NCBI GenBank assembly: GCA_023678885.1
Contig: CM042996.1
Location: 8,924,602 to 8,988,601, forward strand
DNA length: 64,000 nucleotides
Source: Pogostemon cablin
Taxonomy: Eukaryota; Streptophyta; Magnoliopsida; Lamiales; Lamiaceae
Reading direction: 5' to 3'
Positions 11,039 to 21,555 of the stretch are shown piece by piece. The notes under the pieces are model-generated. The model saw nothing but the letters and a program-made list of their open reading frames with translations, was not told the DNA's origin and did not search any database. Numbering within the stretch: position 1 is the first letter of the stretch; each line of letters starts with the position of its first letter. The position numbers and the translations under genes are program-made.

Positions 11039-12250
11039 ATGTCCTGGTCATTATTCCTTTTTTGGTGCATTAGAAGAGATGACATATTACGCAAGGGTCA
11101 TCAAGGAACTCATCTCGAGAAAGAGGAGCTGAATAGTATGGGGACGGTGAATTTGATAGAGAACTGTAGCTCCATTATTCAGAAGAAGCTTCCAAAAAAA
11201 GTGAAGAATCCAGGCAGTTTCATCATTCCTTGTGAAATTGGAAAATGACCATCTAGGAAAGCACTGTGTGATCTAGGAGCCACCATCAATTTGATATCCT
11301 TCTCAGTATTCAAGAAGCTTGGTTTGGGGGAGTTGAAACCTACATTTGTGGCCCTACAGTTAGCAGATGGGTCATTTACATACCCTGAGGGAGTTATTGA
11401 AGATGTGCTTTTATAGGTGTCGAATTTGATTTTTCCTGTGGACTTCCTAGTACTTGATATGGAGGATGATAAGGATGGCGTGCCTCTGATCTTAGGGCGT
11501 CCATTTCTTGCTACTGGAAGGGCTCAAATAGATGTGTTCAAAGGAGAGTTGAGGCTAAGGGCCAATGATAAGGAAATTGTATTTTTGTTGAATAAGGAGA
11601 TGCAGTGGCCTACAGATCAGCAACAATGCAAGTCTGTGGAAGTAATCGACACAAAGTTTGAGGAGAACTTTGCCTTGTCTGATGTGCAGTTTGAGGCTTT
11701 ATCTAATGATGCATGTGTTGATTATCTTGATAATTTACTTGCATTGAGTGATGCCAGAGATGAACAGAGAAGGAAGATCATTGCTGACATAGTGAATCAG
11801 AATAAGAAGTCTAATGTTGAAGGGGAGATGAAGCTTGTTGCTAAGGAAGAGAAGCATGTGAGCAAGATAATTGAAGTGGTAGAGGAGATCGCAAAAATAA
11901 GCGGATCTCTTACTTTTCCTACTACTAACTCTGATATGATGTTTGATAATCTCTTGGTTGCAGGAAAAATTGATGATCCATATCTGAAGCTTCCGAACTT
12001 ACCTTCGAATTTTCATTCTTATATTGGTGTTGAAAATTCTAACTTGTTTAATCCTTGTTTCGCTACACAGGTTGAGCCTACAATTGAGTGTAGGATTGCC
12101 AGGGAGGAATCGCGACAGTCATGGGAGAGAAGGAAGTCAAAGGATTTTGTTTCAGTGACACAGAAAGGTGAGGTGGTTGGAGTTGAGAATAAGAAAGGAA
12201 AGAAGTACTTGAAGGTAAGAAAGCGAGAAGACTATCCTCCGATCGATTAA
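11039..12250 (+). pseudogene. Athila-like aspartic protease and linker, broken
   Basis: Retroviral-type protease of the Ty3 element. KNPGSF-like and IPCEIGK sequences (about 11,205-11,245) run into an in-frame TGA at 11,246-11,248. Then come ALCDLGATINLISFSVFKKLG with the active-site DLGA at 11,270-11,281, LQLADGSF, a TAG at 11,415, and VPLILGRPFLATGRAQIDV in the 277-codon frame 11,417-12,250. The C-terminal part is a Glu/Lys-rich linker that would normally lead into RT. The frame closes at 12,250 and no RT follows. The enzyme would mature Gag-Pol. Confidence 0.85.
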
Positions 12251-13863
12251 TCAAAAAGAGGTATTCCATCGTGACTATCCGACGTTAAACATGAGCACCT
12301 GTTGGGGCTTTCCCTTCCTTTTTAATTACTTTTATATGTCTGTGTTGGTATAGTAATTTTATTAGGTGTTGCTTGGTTTCGGTATATACTTCTTTGCAAA
12401 CTTAGCTTCTCACTTCGTTTGATCTAAGATTGGGGGTAACTTATATACCTTGTCTTGTAGTATCGAAGTATAATTTTCTGCATTGTTGTTGCTTGGAGGG
12501 TTGATTTTTTGCGGATCTTTAATATTATCAATTTATTCGTTGATGTTGAGTGTTCAATTTTTTTTGCGATTTTCCAAGTTTCGTGTTTTGTGTTGTTTGT
12601 CGTTTGTTGGTCTTAGTGTTAGTGTAGTCGATTTATGGTTCTCTAAGATGATTTTCCAATTTTTCTTAGCACATGATGTGTGATTGTGTTTGAGAAGCCA
12701 TTTTTTATTGTGCTTTGATATTAAGATGCTTGAAATTTGATTATATGCAAGGAAGATTTGCTATGTAGCTTTATTAGGATTGCTTGTTCATTCCTACAGC
12801 CATGTGAGATTTTGAGCCTTTTGAAATAGTGACAAGTTACATGATTCAGTTTATTCTTTTGAGTGTCGTTTATACACACGTATTCTAGAACTTGGCTTTA
12901 TATCTTGCTTGAAGCTACGTGTTTGACTAGACAATAGAAAATGATCTTAGGCCATTTTTTTGTTTATTAGTCACTAGCCAAATTATTATCCTACATATTG
13001 AAATTATCCGTAATCAACCCTTTTGAGCCTAAAAGAATTATTTGTTGGGAGCCTACGTGATTAGCTAATTGATCCCTTTGCTAACCTTAAAAATTCCTAC
13101 ATGGTACAGAGTTGAAGGAGTCAATTTGGAGTCTTGTGAAGAAGAATAAAAGGAGAAGTAATTTGGAAGTGATGAAAATTGTTGAAGAAAGTGGTTAAAT
13201 TATTGCATAAAGGGGTAGTGCTTGAAACTGGTACCTCACGAACAAAGAGAGTGCCTGAAACTGGTGCCCTTATTTGAAAAAAAAGAAAACAGAGTATAAA
13301 GGAAAAGAATCAAGTAAGGAAGTTGTGTTCAAAAGTGAAGGATGAATCAAGTTGCAAGAAGAATTGAAGAGCATTAAAGAAGAGAGAAAAAGTGAAGCTG
13401 TTTGTTGAAAAGATGTAAGTCTTATTTGATTCTCTACTAGTGAACTAGTCACTTTATCCATATATTCTCTACCTTTACCAAAGAGCCAACGGTACATCCT
13501 AATGCAAGACCTTTGTGATCCTATTGTCGAAATTATTCCTTTAGTAGAGAGTTGAGATGATTGCCAAGCTTATGATTACGCGTGTGTTTGAATAGATTAT
13601 GAGTATAAACACCTTACCCTAAAGTGTATATATCTCGGACTTGAGCGATGAGCGTAAATACTACCCGTGAGAATGGGTGGATGAGCATTCCGAAAAAGTA
13701 AAGTAGTTGATTTGAATTGTATGTTCTTAGATGGATAGTTATCTTAGTATTTGAAGTATGATTTTTGAATTGTTATATATTGTCTAGGATGTGTTAAATT
13801 GTGAAATTTCCTCTCAATTACTTTATTATTTTTCTATGTCGTTGCCTAGGGACGAGCAATAGG
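12251..13863 (+). other. Non-coding 3' internal region of the Athila-like element
   Basis: The sequence after the protease begins GACGTTAAAC..GAGCACCTGTTGGGGCTTTCC, which resembles the spacer that follows the polymerase stop in related elements. It continues with GATTGGGGGTAAC (about 12,428) and 1.4 kb without a convincing frame. No RT, RNase H, integrase or env-like domain is found on either strand. This is where the missing polymerase should have been upstream. Confidence 0.6.
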
Positions 13864-13877
13864 TAAGTTTGGGGATT
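13864..13877 (+). promoter_or_regulatory. Polypurine tract of the Athila-like element
   Basis: TAAGTTTGGGGATT sits directly before the TGTTGAGAGTGG start of the 3' LTR, the position and G-run expected for the plus-strand primer. Confidence 0.7.
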
Positions 13878-15645
13878 TGTTGAGAGTGGAATTTTACGTG
13901 TTTTAGGTCTCACATTACTCAATTTTTGATAGAATGTGGCCATGATTCCATATAGAATGGCATGGTTTACATATCTTGCATAATTAAGATGCTACTAAGG
14001 TGTTTTATTGAGTTTTGAAGGGTAAAACATGATAAAAAGTTCAAAGTTGGAATGAAGAGTGAAAGCGTGAAGGAATGCTGAAAAACATACATTCACATTG
14101 CGTAATTTTTTTGTATTTGTGTAGAGGTTTAAATTCATCATGTGATATATGGTTGGAAAGCCACGGAAGAGAGGATCGTTTTGGCTAAAAAATTACTCAA
14201 ATCGGAGTCTGTATGAGGAAGTTATGCTCGAAACGGTGAAGTCGTGCAGTGCAGTCTGCAACTCGGCGGACCGCTCGGGAAGCAGCTCGGGGCGAGCTGC
14301 AGTCGCTCGACAGCCAATTTTGGCCAAGCTGGGTCCTACGGTCTCAACATCAGCTTTTCATTAGTATATGCCTCGGCACCAACTCGGCATACCAAAATCG
14401 GGCCCAAACGAGGCCTGTTCAATTGTGCACTGTATTTATACCCTTCAGATCGTGTTTTGAAGCAGAAATTGTCTAAAAACAGCCTTGCAACAGTCCAAGA
14501 AAGAATAGGGGAGATCAATACACAAATTAGAGATAACCCATCTATAACCCATCATCAATTCACTCCACCAACACTTCCATATCAGATTCATATCTGATTT
14601 CATCTTCCATCCATCTTCAAGTGGTTCCAAGTGCTAATCAAGGTAGATTGGACGATCGGAGAGACAGAGAAGGAACACAGACTCACGTTTATGCTAGGGT
14701 TTCATGTCTCAATTCTTTTCTTTCCTTTTATAATGATTTTTTATATGAATTGCATAGCCATGAGTGTTGATTATAACCTCATGGGCAAATCTTCTTAAAC
14801 AGTTCTAGGGTTTGATAATTTGACTTGATTGATTTGGGAATCTAAACCAAAGATTGGGAATTTATGCAGTGGATATTTTGATTATACTTATTTTATTAAG
14901 ACTTGCCTTTCTGCTTCGTAACGTGTTCATAATATATTCATGACATCCGCTATAATGCTTGAATTATTATGTTAGCCTGTGTGCGTTCATGATTGATATT
15001 GTCTATCTGTTAGGGATTGAAGTAGTTCCGCTATAAACACTTTAATTCTATGAACTGGTAAATTAAATACTTGAATTGTTTAGTGGAACAATACAATTAG
15101 ACTTTCAAGTAGGAAGTGAATAGAACCTTGTAGTAATTCCTGAGAATATCTTGTTAGTCGAACTTACCATCCGGAGGTATTGTTGTTTGCTTTGATTAGT
15201 ATCTAGGAATAATGCTTGGTAATATTGGTGCACCTTAGGGTTTAAACTAGAATATACTGTTAGCTTAGAATCGTATCATATTCGGTGGGATAATAGGGTT
15301 ATGTGGTGTATTTTCATTGAAACTGCATGAATGAACAATTGAAGGTCTAGTAACCCGAATTAATTGGTCTATACCTGATACCTTAGAACTGTCGTTTATC
15401 CTTTAATTAAAACTTGTTTATTTTCCTTTGCTTTAATTATTCAGTAATTTATAATTTCGTTATTTAGATAATTAATTACAAAACTCTTGGAAAATCGGTT
15501 ACTTAATTCTTATTAAATAGTAATTTAGAATAAATAAATAATTAGTTGTCTCAGTGGGATCGATAATTTAACTTGGGTACTTGCTGCTATGATTGACATC
15601 CTTACACTTGAGAAATAAATTGGAGTGCGCAGAAAATGTCTATCA
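13878..15645 (+). repeat. 3' LTR of the Athila-like element
   Basis: Starts TGTTGAGAGTGG and ends TCTATCA, aligned to the 5' LTR. It reads across the site where the 5' LTR carries the solo LTR, with ATGTCTCAATTC near 14,705. An extra ~95 bp at about 15,228-15,325 is absent from the 5' copy. Confidence 0.88.
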
Positions 15646-15977
15646 GGGCATTAGCGTCAATATACACCATCGCTCCAAGCTTTCCAGAAATCTCAAAACT
15701 GCCGGATTGGCTAAGGAAGACAGTGGGGAAGGCATGGACAATGAATGATACTTTATCCAGAGGAGATATATTAAAGTTTTACTTCACCAGTGCAACTCCA
15801 GAACCGGTCGGGAAAGGCTGCCACGAAGCCTTTCACTTCATCAAATTAAGAAGACCAGACATGGAAACATCAAACAGAATTAAAGAGTCTTCTAGGAAGG
15901 AACCAGTCTTGGTTTCTACATATTTAGAGGATCGAATCTCTATGCGAAGGGCGAGGGGTTTATACGCCTGCATTTAA
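15646..15977 (+). pseudogene. Frame downstream of RNase H, right half
   Basis: Resumes the viral frame interrupted at 6,203 and encodes about 110 residues, including IAPSFPEISKLPDWLRK soon after the junction. It is followed by the promoter region, as expected for the last gene of a caulimovirid genome. Function (transactivator/inclusion body) is inferred from position only. Confidence 0.5.
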
Positions 15978-16515
15978 GTTATGGATCATGTAAAGTTCCC
16001 GTTCAAATTTGAACACAAAACATTGAACGGGTCATTTTTGTTGAATATCTTAACAGGAAGAAAAACACAGTTTGCTGTAGATGCTTTCAAAGATAAGAGA
16101 AAGCTTTTTTGGGATAATAAGTTATCGATGAGTAAACAAACCAATTAGAAATATTGCAACATGGCCCACTTTTGGCAATGGACAGATAAAATATGCTCAA
16201 GCTGCTCTACCCAAAAAGAACCACAGTTTGGGAAAGAAGTAAGATTAGGCATAGGAAGAAGGATTGCTGGACCCTCTCCTGCAAGGGAAGGAACACGTGG
16301 AAAGAAGAGAATAAAACCTCTTCAAAACACATAAGAGCTGAAGGACCCTTCAGACACCAAAGGGACAAATGACTCCTCAAGAAAGCAAGGGTAGGATGAC
16401 TTTTTTAAAAGGGTAAGGAGCCATGTGATCCCTACAAAAGGCCAAAAGAGGGATGGACCAAATAAGGGCATCCAATGAAGAGAAAGGGACCAGCTAGCTA
16501 AAAGTTAGAATCCAA

Positions 16516-16650
16516 TAGGAATGACGTATGCGCTGACGTAAGAATAATAATGTAAGCGGTGATGTCACAGAAAATTAAGAGGACCTAAAATCCGAATTTC
16601 ACGTCCAAAAAACTCTATAAATAAGGAAGTTTGAGGAAGCAGACGACATC
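16516..16650 (+). promoter_or_regulatory. Pararetroviral pregenomic RNA promoter, CaMV-35S-like
   Basis: Two TGACG motifs start at 16,522 and 16,534, exactly 12 bp apart. This is the spacing of the as-1 element of the 35S promoter, bound by plant TGA-type bZIP factors. A GTGATGTCAC palindrome follows at about 16,559-16,568. The TATA box TATAAATA is at 16,616-16,623 and runs into AAGGAAGTTTGAGGAAG, like the 35S TATA context. Transcription would start near 16,645-16,655 and read out to the right, toward the ALKBH1 remnant. Whether it is active in the host cannot be judged from sequence. Confidence 0.8.
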
Positions 16651-16676
16651 AACCATTCTCCTCTACTTTCTCTCTC

Positions 16677-16682
16677 AATAAA
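16677..16682 (+). terminator. Viral polyadenylation signal
   Basis: AATAAA lies about 55-60 bp after the TATA box, in a CT-rich stretch. Caulimovirids carry the poly(A) signal a short way downstream of the pregenomic start so that the RNA is terminally redundant; this layout fits. Confidence 0.6.
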
Positions 16683-17290
16683 CATTGTAATAGTCTTTTT
16701 TTCTTGTATGTGTGTTTCTGTTTCAACTACAATAGGTAGCTAGAGGAGTCGTCTCCTTTTGTTCAAGTATTTGAGTGTGTAATAAGTATTTCCATTCAAT
16801 AAATAAATAATCTTTGCCTACTTCCCGCATGTAACCTTCCATTTTTTTTGCAATCTTAATCTCCACACTTTTCGACAAGAAACAGTAGCAGCATCCTATA
16901 CACTCGGTGTAGGAAATGAACCAAGGTTGTGCTGAGGTCCGCTGAAGGAACGAGATTGGACCACTACACTACAAGGCGTGTGGTTGGTTGTGAGGAGCAG
17001 CCGTAATACCTCCTGAATACCTAGTGGATTGACGATCAAAAGAGGCACTGTTACTATTTTAAGTTGGTTAATTACGAGATTAATGATGTTTAATTAATGT
17101 ACAGAAGCATGTTGAGCCTGATATGGTCGTAATGGACTATTTCTATTTTGAGAAAAAGGAAAATGTTGAAGTTTAAGTTAAAATAAGTTTAAAACCGACA
17201 AGGTCGCCAGGCTAGCAACTATTTGGGCCACTATAGTGGTAGCCGACAAGGTTACTGACACAAGGGTATTAAAATCCAGAAAAATTTTTA

Positions 17291-17627
17291 TTCATAGGAA
17301 TGAGAAAAAGTGGTGATATTAATTTTAAACTTTGAGAATTGGGTATTTTTAATCTCTCCTCTCTTCCCACCTTCACTGTCCCCCCCTCTCCCTCTCTTCA
17401 TCATCTCTTCCTTCAGTAGATTTGACGGAATCACGATAGGAGTTTTCGCCGTCGTTGATATACCGCGTTCCCCCTCCGGCGTCGACAACCTCTGTCGTGG
17501 GCACGCTTTGCGAACGGATCTTTGCTTTCGCCGAATCAATGACAGCCACGTAATTGGGGATTGAAGAATTGGGGGTTCCTCGTTTATGCTCGTTCTGTAG
17601 CGTGAGATATTGATGTTGATTAGCTGA
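17291..17627 (+). other. Host-like GC-richer DNA left of the ALKBH1 remnant
   Basis: The pyrimidine-rich stretch 17,350-17,415 followed by GC-richer sequence resembles a plant 5' untranslated region or first exon. Sequence around 17,600-17,640 ends in CTGCAG and could be an intron 3' end. No protein domain is recognised, and whether it belongs to the ALKBH1 gene is unknown. Confidence 0.3.
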
Positions 17628-17802
17628 GTGGGCTGCAGATTGGGAGCAATGCCAGTGAATAAGGGAGAGTTTAACGATCCTCAACCTCCAAATCGAACAA
17701 ACCACAATGCTATTTATGGTCCTATTGAGAATTTATTTGCTTCAGCGAAACGGGGGGGAAGGTTTTGGTATCAGAAGAGAAAGTTCCAAATAATGCTTGT
17801 TC

Positions 17803-18075
17803 AGTTGGAGTATGGAGCCTGAATTCTTTGGACCCATATTTCCTTTGGCCTAGTTGATCCTAATAGGCTTAGGGTTAAGGCAAGAAGTCTATTTAATAGA
17901 TTGTTTCCCATTGTAGTTGACTTGATCTAGAAGTTTCTCATTGTAGTTGAGTTGATCAAGAAGAAAAAAAAAACCTGGCTTGGCATCGCCCCCAGACGTA
18001 GTCGAAAGACGAACTGGGTAAACAAATCTCGTGTTATTTTTGTGTCATCATGTGCATACGTCTAAATTCCTAACT
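17803..18075 (+). repeat. 5' LTR of the RT-less copia element
   Basis: 273 bp, starting GTTGGAGTATGGAGCC with the first TG mutated to AG, and ending CTAACT where the partner has CTAACA. A TATTTAATAGATTG TATA-like stretch lies near 17,890. It aligns end to end with 21,283-21,555. Confidence 0.88.
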
Positions 18076-18077
18076 AC

Positions 18078-18091
18078 TGGTATCAAGAGCC
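18078..18091 (+). promoter_or_regulatory. Primer binding site, initiator-Met tRNA
   Basis: TGGTATCAAGAGCC starts two bases after the 5' LTR. It is the usual copia primer site complementary to the tRNA-iMet 3' end, with one inserted A. Confidence 0.8.
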
Positions 18092-18115
18092 TCGGGTTTG
18101 AAGGGAGCAGTCACG

Positions 18116-18905
18116 ATGAGCGACGAGAAGATTTCAATCAAACAGTTTGACGGATCAAATTTTGGATTCTGGAATATGCAGATCGAGGATTATCTCTACG
18201 GTAAAGATCTGTATGTCCCCTTAGAAGAGAAGGTGAAACCCAAAAAGATGGATCAGAAGGAGTGGAATCTGTTGAACAGAAAGGCGATGAGTGCGATACA
18301 TTTATCGTTGTCCATGAATGTAGCCTACCACACAACTAAAGCCAAGTCCGTAAGGGGGATGCTGCAAATCCTGGAGGAGATGTATTAGAAGCCCATAACT
18401 GCAAACAAAGTTCATCTGATCAGACGATTGTTCAACCTCAGAATGTCAGAGAGCACACTAGTGCAGCAACATCTGAACGAGTTCAACATGATCATTGGGC
18501 AGTTGTGTTCAGTCAAAATCGAATTTACTGATGAGGTACTTTCTTTAGTTTTGTTATCTTCTTTGCCAGATAGTTGGGCTGCCACAGTAACTACAGTTAG
18601 TGCTTCATCCGTGAAAGATAAATTGAAGCTTGACGAAGTGAGAGATCTGTTGATTAGCGAGGAGGTTCGCAGGAAAGAATCTGGATCTACTTCAGGGTCA
18701 GCGCTGAACACGGAGGATATGGGCAGATCGATGAAAAGGCAGAATCGTGGTAGATCAAAGTCTAGGGGAAAGAGCCAATCCAAAAAGGATAAAGACTCAA
18801 TCCAGTCCTGGAATTGTGACGAGTTTGGTCACTATAGGAATTAGTGTACAACACCCAAGAAAAAAAAGAAGGGACAGAATGAGAAGAAGAAGCAAACGCA
18901 ACCAC
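18116..18905 (+). pseudogene. copia gag, broken
   Basis: Starts MSDEKISIKQFDGSNFGFWN, the standard copia gag opening. A stop follows at about 18,386 and the frame continues at 18,428-18,844 with LPDSWAATVTT and a Lys/Arg/Ser-rich nucleic-acid binding tail. The zinc knuckle reads WNCDEFGHYRN then TAG and Cys. The first cysteine is replaced by Ser and a stop lies before the last, so it is non-functional. Confidence 0.85.
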
Positions 18906-18924
18906 AGATGATATTGGAGATGCG

Positions 18925-20413
18925 TTGGTCTTGAGTGTCAGTAGTCTGCTAGAATCGTGGATGTTGGATTCTGGTGCATCATTCCACTCATGCAGTGATG
19001 CTGAAATAATGGAGAACTACGTGTCTGGTGAATTCGGACAAGTCAACCTTGCTGATGATGAGCCCCTGAAGGTTATGGGGAAAGGAGATGTTCGGATATC
19101 CATACTAAATGGATCGACATTAAACCTGAATGGTGTTAGGCACATTCCAGGATTGAAAAGAAACTTGCTTTCAATCGGACAGCTTGATGTTGAGGGATAC
19201 TCAGTGACTTTCGGCAGCAACAGTTGGAAGATCAGTAAAGGAGCGATGACAGTAGCGCGGGGAAAGAATGAGGGGACATTGTATACTACAACTAACTCCA
19301 AGGACTGCATTGATCTTTCAGGAGCTACGACCAATGTTGATTTGTGGCACTGTCGGTTGGGTCACATGAGCGAGAAAGGGATGAAGGTAATGTGTTCGAA
19401 AAGGAGAATTTCAGGGCTAAAATCTGTTGAAATTAGCCTATGTGAGGACTGTGTTTTCGGGAAGCAAAGAAGAGTAAATTTCTCGAGAGGTGACAGAACC
19501 TTGAAGGCAGAAAAGTTGAAGTTGGTCATAGCAATCTATGGGGACAGCACCCACGAAGTCCCTTGGTAGTTTAGAGTATTACATGACCTTCATTTATGTC
19601 TCCACTCGAAAGGTATGGGTTTATTTTCTGAAAAATAAAACTGATGCATTTGATACTTTCAGGAAGTGGAAAGCCCTTATAAAGAATGAAAAGGGGCTGA
19701 AAGTAAAGTGTCTTCGTTCTGACAATGGAGGTGAATATAAGCTCCGTGAGTTCAAGGAATATTGTGCTGAGAATAGGATTCGCATGGAGAAGACTTTGAG
19801 AGGAATTCCCCAACAGAATGGAGTGGCAGAACGAATGAACAGAACTTTGAATGAGTGAGATAGATGTATGAGGTTGAAGAGTGGACTGCCTAAGATGTTT
19901 TGGGCAGATGCAGTAAACACAACAGCATACCTAATTAACAGAGATCCATCCGTTCCATTGGAAAACAGAATACCAAAAGAAGAATGAACGGGAAAAGAGG
20001 TAAATCTGTCTTGCTTGCGTGTCTTTGGTTGTGTTGCATATGCTCATATTAGTTCTAGTGATAGAAACAAGTTAAATGCTAAATCTGTTAAGTGTATATT
20101 CATCGGTTATAGTGGTGATGAGTTCAGTTATAGACTCTGGGATGAGAACAATCGAAAGATTATTCGCAGTAGAGATGTAGTTTTCAATGAACAGGTTACG
20201 TACAAGAATAAATTAGAGGCATCAAATTCTGACAAGACTAATATCGAAGAAGTCGAGTTAGATATCTCAAACTCGAGTGGGAGTAAGGAGAGTCAGAATG
20301 AGGAAGAGGTTCTTATTGAAGAACCAAGGACACCACCACCCCCCATTGGAGGATCCATTGCAGAGACCAGCTAGAGAACGACGTGCACCTGATAGACGAG
20401 TTACATTCAGAAG
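18925..20413 (+). pseudogene. copia protease and integrase, broken
   Basis: Protease carries WMLDSGASFHSC (Asp at about 18,967). The GAG-pre-integrase zinc-binding region reads LWHCRLGHMSEKGM then CEDCVFGKQ. Integrase continues in the frame 19,538-19,858 with RSDNGGEY (Asp at about 19,721) and PQQNGVAERMNRTL (Glu 35 residues later). The first catalytic Asp, expected in H-S-D-L-W-G, appears as Asn near 19,530, where the frame also changes. Stops occur at about 19,857 and 19,985. The C-terminal part has RVFGCVAYAH and GCVAY-type copia sequence, then an acidic linker to about 20,413. Confidence 0.88.
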
Positions 20414-21196
20414 GTCCTGAAAAGATTTAACATATCAGAGTCGAAGCCTGTGGGTGTTCCATTGGGAACTCAATACAAACTTTCAAAGAAGGAGTCACCA
20501 AAGAACAAGTAGGAACGTGCACAAATGATGAGTGTTCCATATGCCTCAGCAATTGGTAGCATCATGTATGCCATGGTGTGTACAAGACCAGATATTGCTC
20601 ATGCAGTGGGAGTAGTAAGCCGGTTCATGAGTGATCCAGGCAAGCAACATTGGGAAGCAGTGAAGTGGGTCTTGCGATACTTGAGAGGTACCACAGACAA
20701 GGCTTTGTGTTTCAAAGGTAAGAGTGTGGTGCTAGTGGGTTATGTGGATGCAGACTTGGCATCAAATAACTTTGATGGGAGGAGAAGTATAATCGGGTAT
20801 GTCTTTACTTGTGGTAGTACTGATATATCTTGGACTTCTAAGTTGCAGAAGGTTATTGCATTGTTCACCACGGAGGCAGAGTATCTAGCCGTGACAGAGG
20901 CAAGTAAGGAGATGGTGTGGTTGCAGAATTTCTTGGGAGAACTTGGGAAGGAGCATGAAAGTAGTACTCTTTTCAGTGATATTCAAAGTGCTATATTTCT
21001 TGCAAATAATCCGGTATTTCACTCAAGAACAAGGCATGTTGAGTTGAAGTATCACTACATCCGTCACCTTTTGGAGAAGAAGATCTTACAACTTATGAAG
21101 ATCCTTGGAAATGAGAATCTAGCAGACATGTTTACTAAGGTGGTGACCTTAGAGAAGTTGAAGCTTTGCATAGCTTCAATTGGCCTTGGAACTTGA
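20414..21196 (+). pseudogene. copia RNase H and RT C-terminal remnant
   Basis: Begins with VLKRFNISESKPV, normally found after the RT thumb, showing that RT proper is missing. After a stop near 20,510, the 20,525-21,196 frame holds PYASAIGSIMYAMVCTRPD, GYVDADLASN, a TTEAEYLAVTEA block and the terminal RHVELKYHYIR and NLADMFTK motifs of copia RNase H. The C-terminal half is open to its stop. Confidence 0.88.
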
Positions 21197-21282
21197 AGAA
21201 AAGGCAAGGCGATGCTAGGCAGATACGGGAGAGGAACAAGAAGCTATGACTACATGGAGGATTCAGTCTCCAAGTGGGAGAT

Positions 21283-21555
21283 TGTTGGAGTATGGAGCCT
21301 GAATTCTTTGGGTCCATATTTCCTTTGGCCCAGTTGATCCTAATGGGCTTAGGGTTAGGGCAAGATGTCTATTTAATAGATTGTTTCTCACTATAGTTGA
21401 CTTGATCAAGAAGTTTTTCATTGTAGTTGACTTGATCAAGAAGAAAAGAAAAACATGGCTTGGCATCACCCCCAGACGTAGTCGAAAGACGAACTGGGTA
21501 AATAAATCTCGTGTTATTTTTGTATCATTGTGTGCGTGCGTCTAAATTCCTAACA
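21283..21555 (+). repeat. 3' LTR of the RT-less copia element
   Basis: 273 bp, starting TGTTGGAGTATGG and ending CCTAACA, followed at once by the TGTTC duplication. Differences from the 5' LTR are scattered point changes. Confidence 0.9.

Larger units (their letters stand above)
6204..15645 (+). mobile_element. Athila-like Ty3/gypsy element lacking RT, RNase H and integrase
   Basis: A long LTR element inserted in the pararetroviral copy. Both LTRs start TGTTGAGAGTGG and end TCTACCA or TCTATCA. Flanking 5-bp duplications are AGGCA (6,199-6,203) and GGGCA (15,646-15,650), differing at one base. Internal order: primer site resembling tRNA-Asp, broken gag, protease, then about 1.6 kb of non-coding DNA and a purine tract. 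No RT, RNase H or integrase sequence exists between the protease (ends 12,250) and the 3' LTR, so it is a non-autonomous gag-protease derivative. The 5' LTR carries a later solo-LTR insertion. LTRs differ by many substitutions and indels, so the insertion is not recent. Confidence 0.88.
15646..17290 (+). mobile_element. Endogenous caulimovirid copy, right block
   Basis: Continuation of the viral copy after the Ty3 insertion. The open frame 15,636-15,977 (viral from 15,646) follows on from the frame ending at 6,203 and belongs to the gene downstream of RNase H. From 15,978 to 16,515 the DNA is purine-rich and degenerate. Then come the pregenomic promoter and a leader-like stretch (16,683-17,290) with a duplicated CCGACAAGGT motif at about 17,195 and 17,244. 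No tRNA primer site is seen. The right border with host DNA is placed near 17,290, where composition changes, and is approximate. Confidence 0.7.
17803..21555 (+). mobile_element. Ty1/copia element with RT deleted, inserted in the ALKBH1 remnant
   Basis: LTR element of 3.75 kb with 273-bp LTRs and exact 5-bp duplications TGTTC (17,798-17,802 and 21,556-21,560). An initiator-Met tRNA primer site follows the 5' LTR, and a purine tract CAAGTGGGAGAT precedes the 3' LTR. Internal order: gag, protease, integrase, RNase H. The whole catalytic RT between integrase and RNase H is gone, with the junction near 20,413. Stops in gag and integrase add to the damage. It could only have moved, if at all, with enzymes supplied by relatives. 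Confidence 0.92.

Noticed and set aside
18078..18091. Use of this tRNA-iMet site as the pararetroviral primer site
   Set aside because: It is two bases from the copia 5' LTR end and is clearly the copia primer site; no such site was found in the viral blocks.
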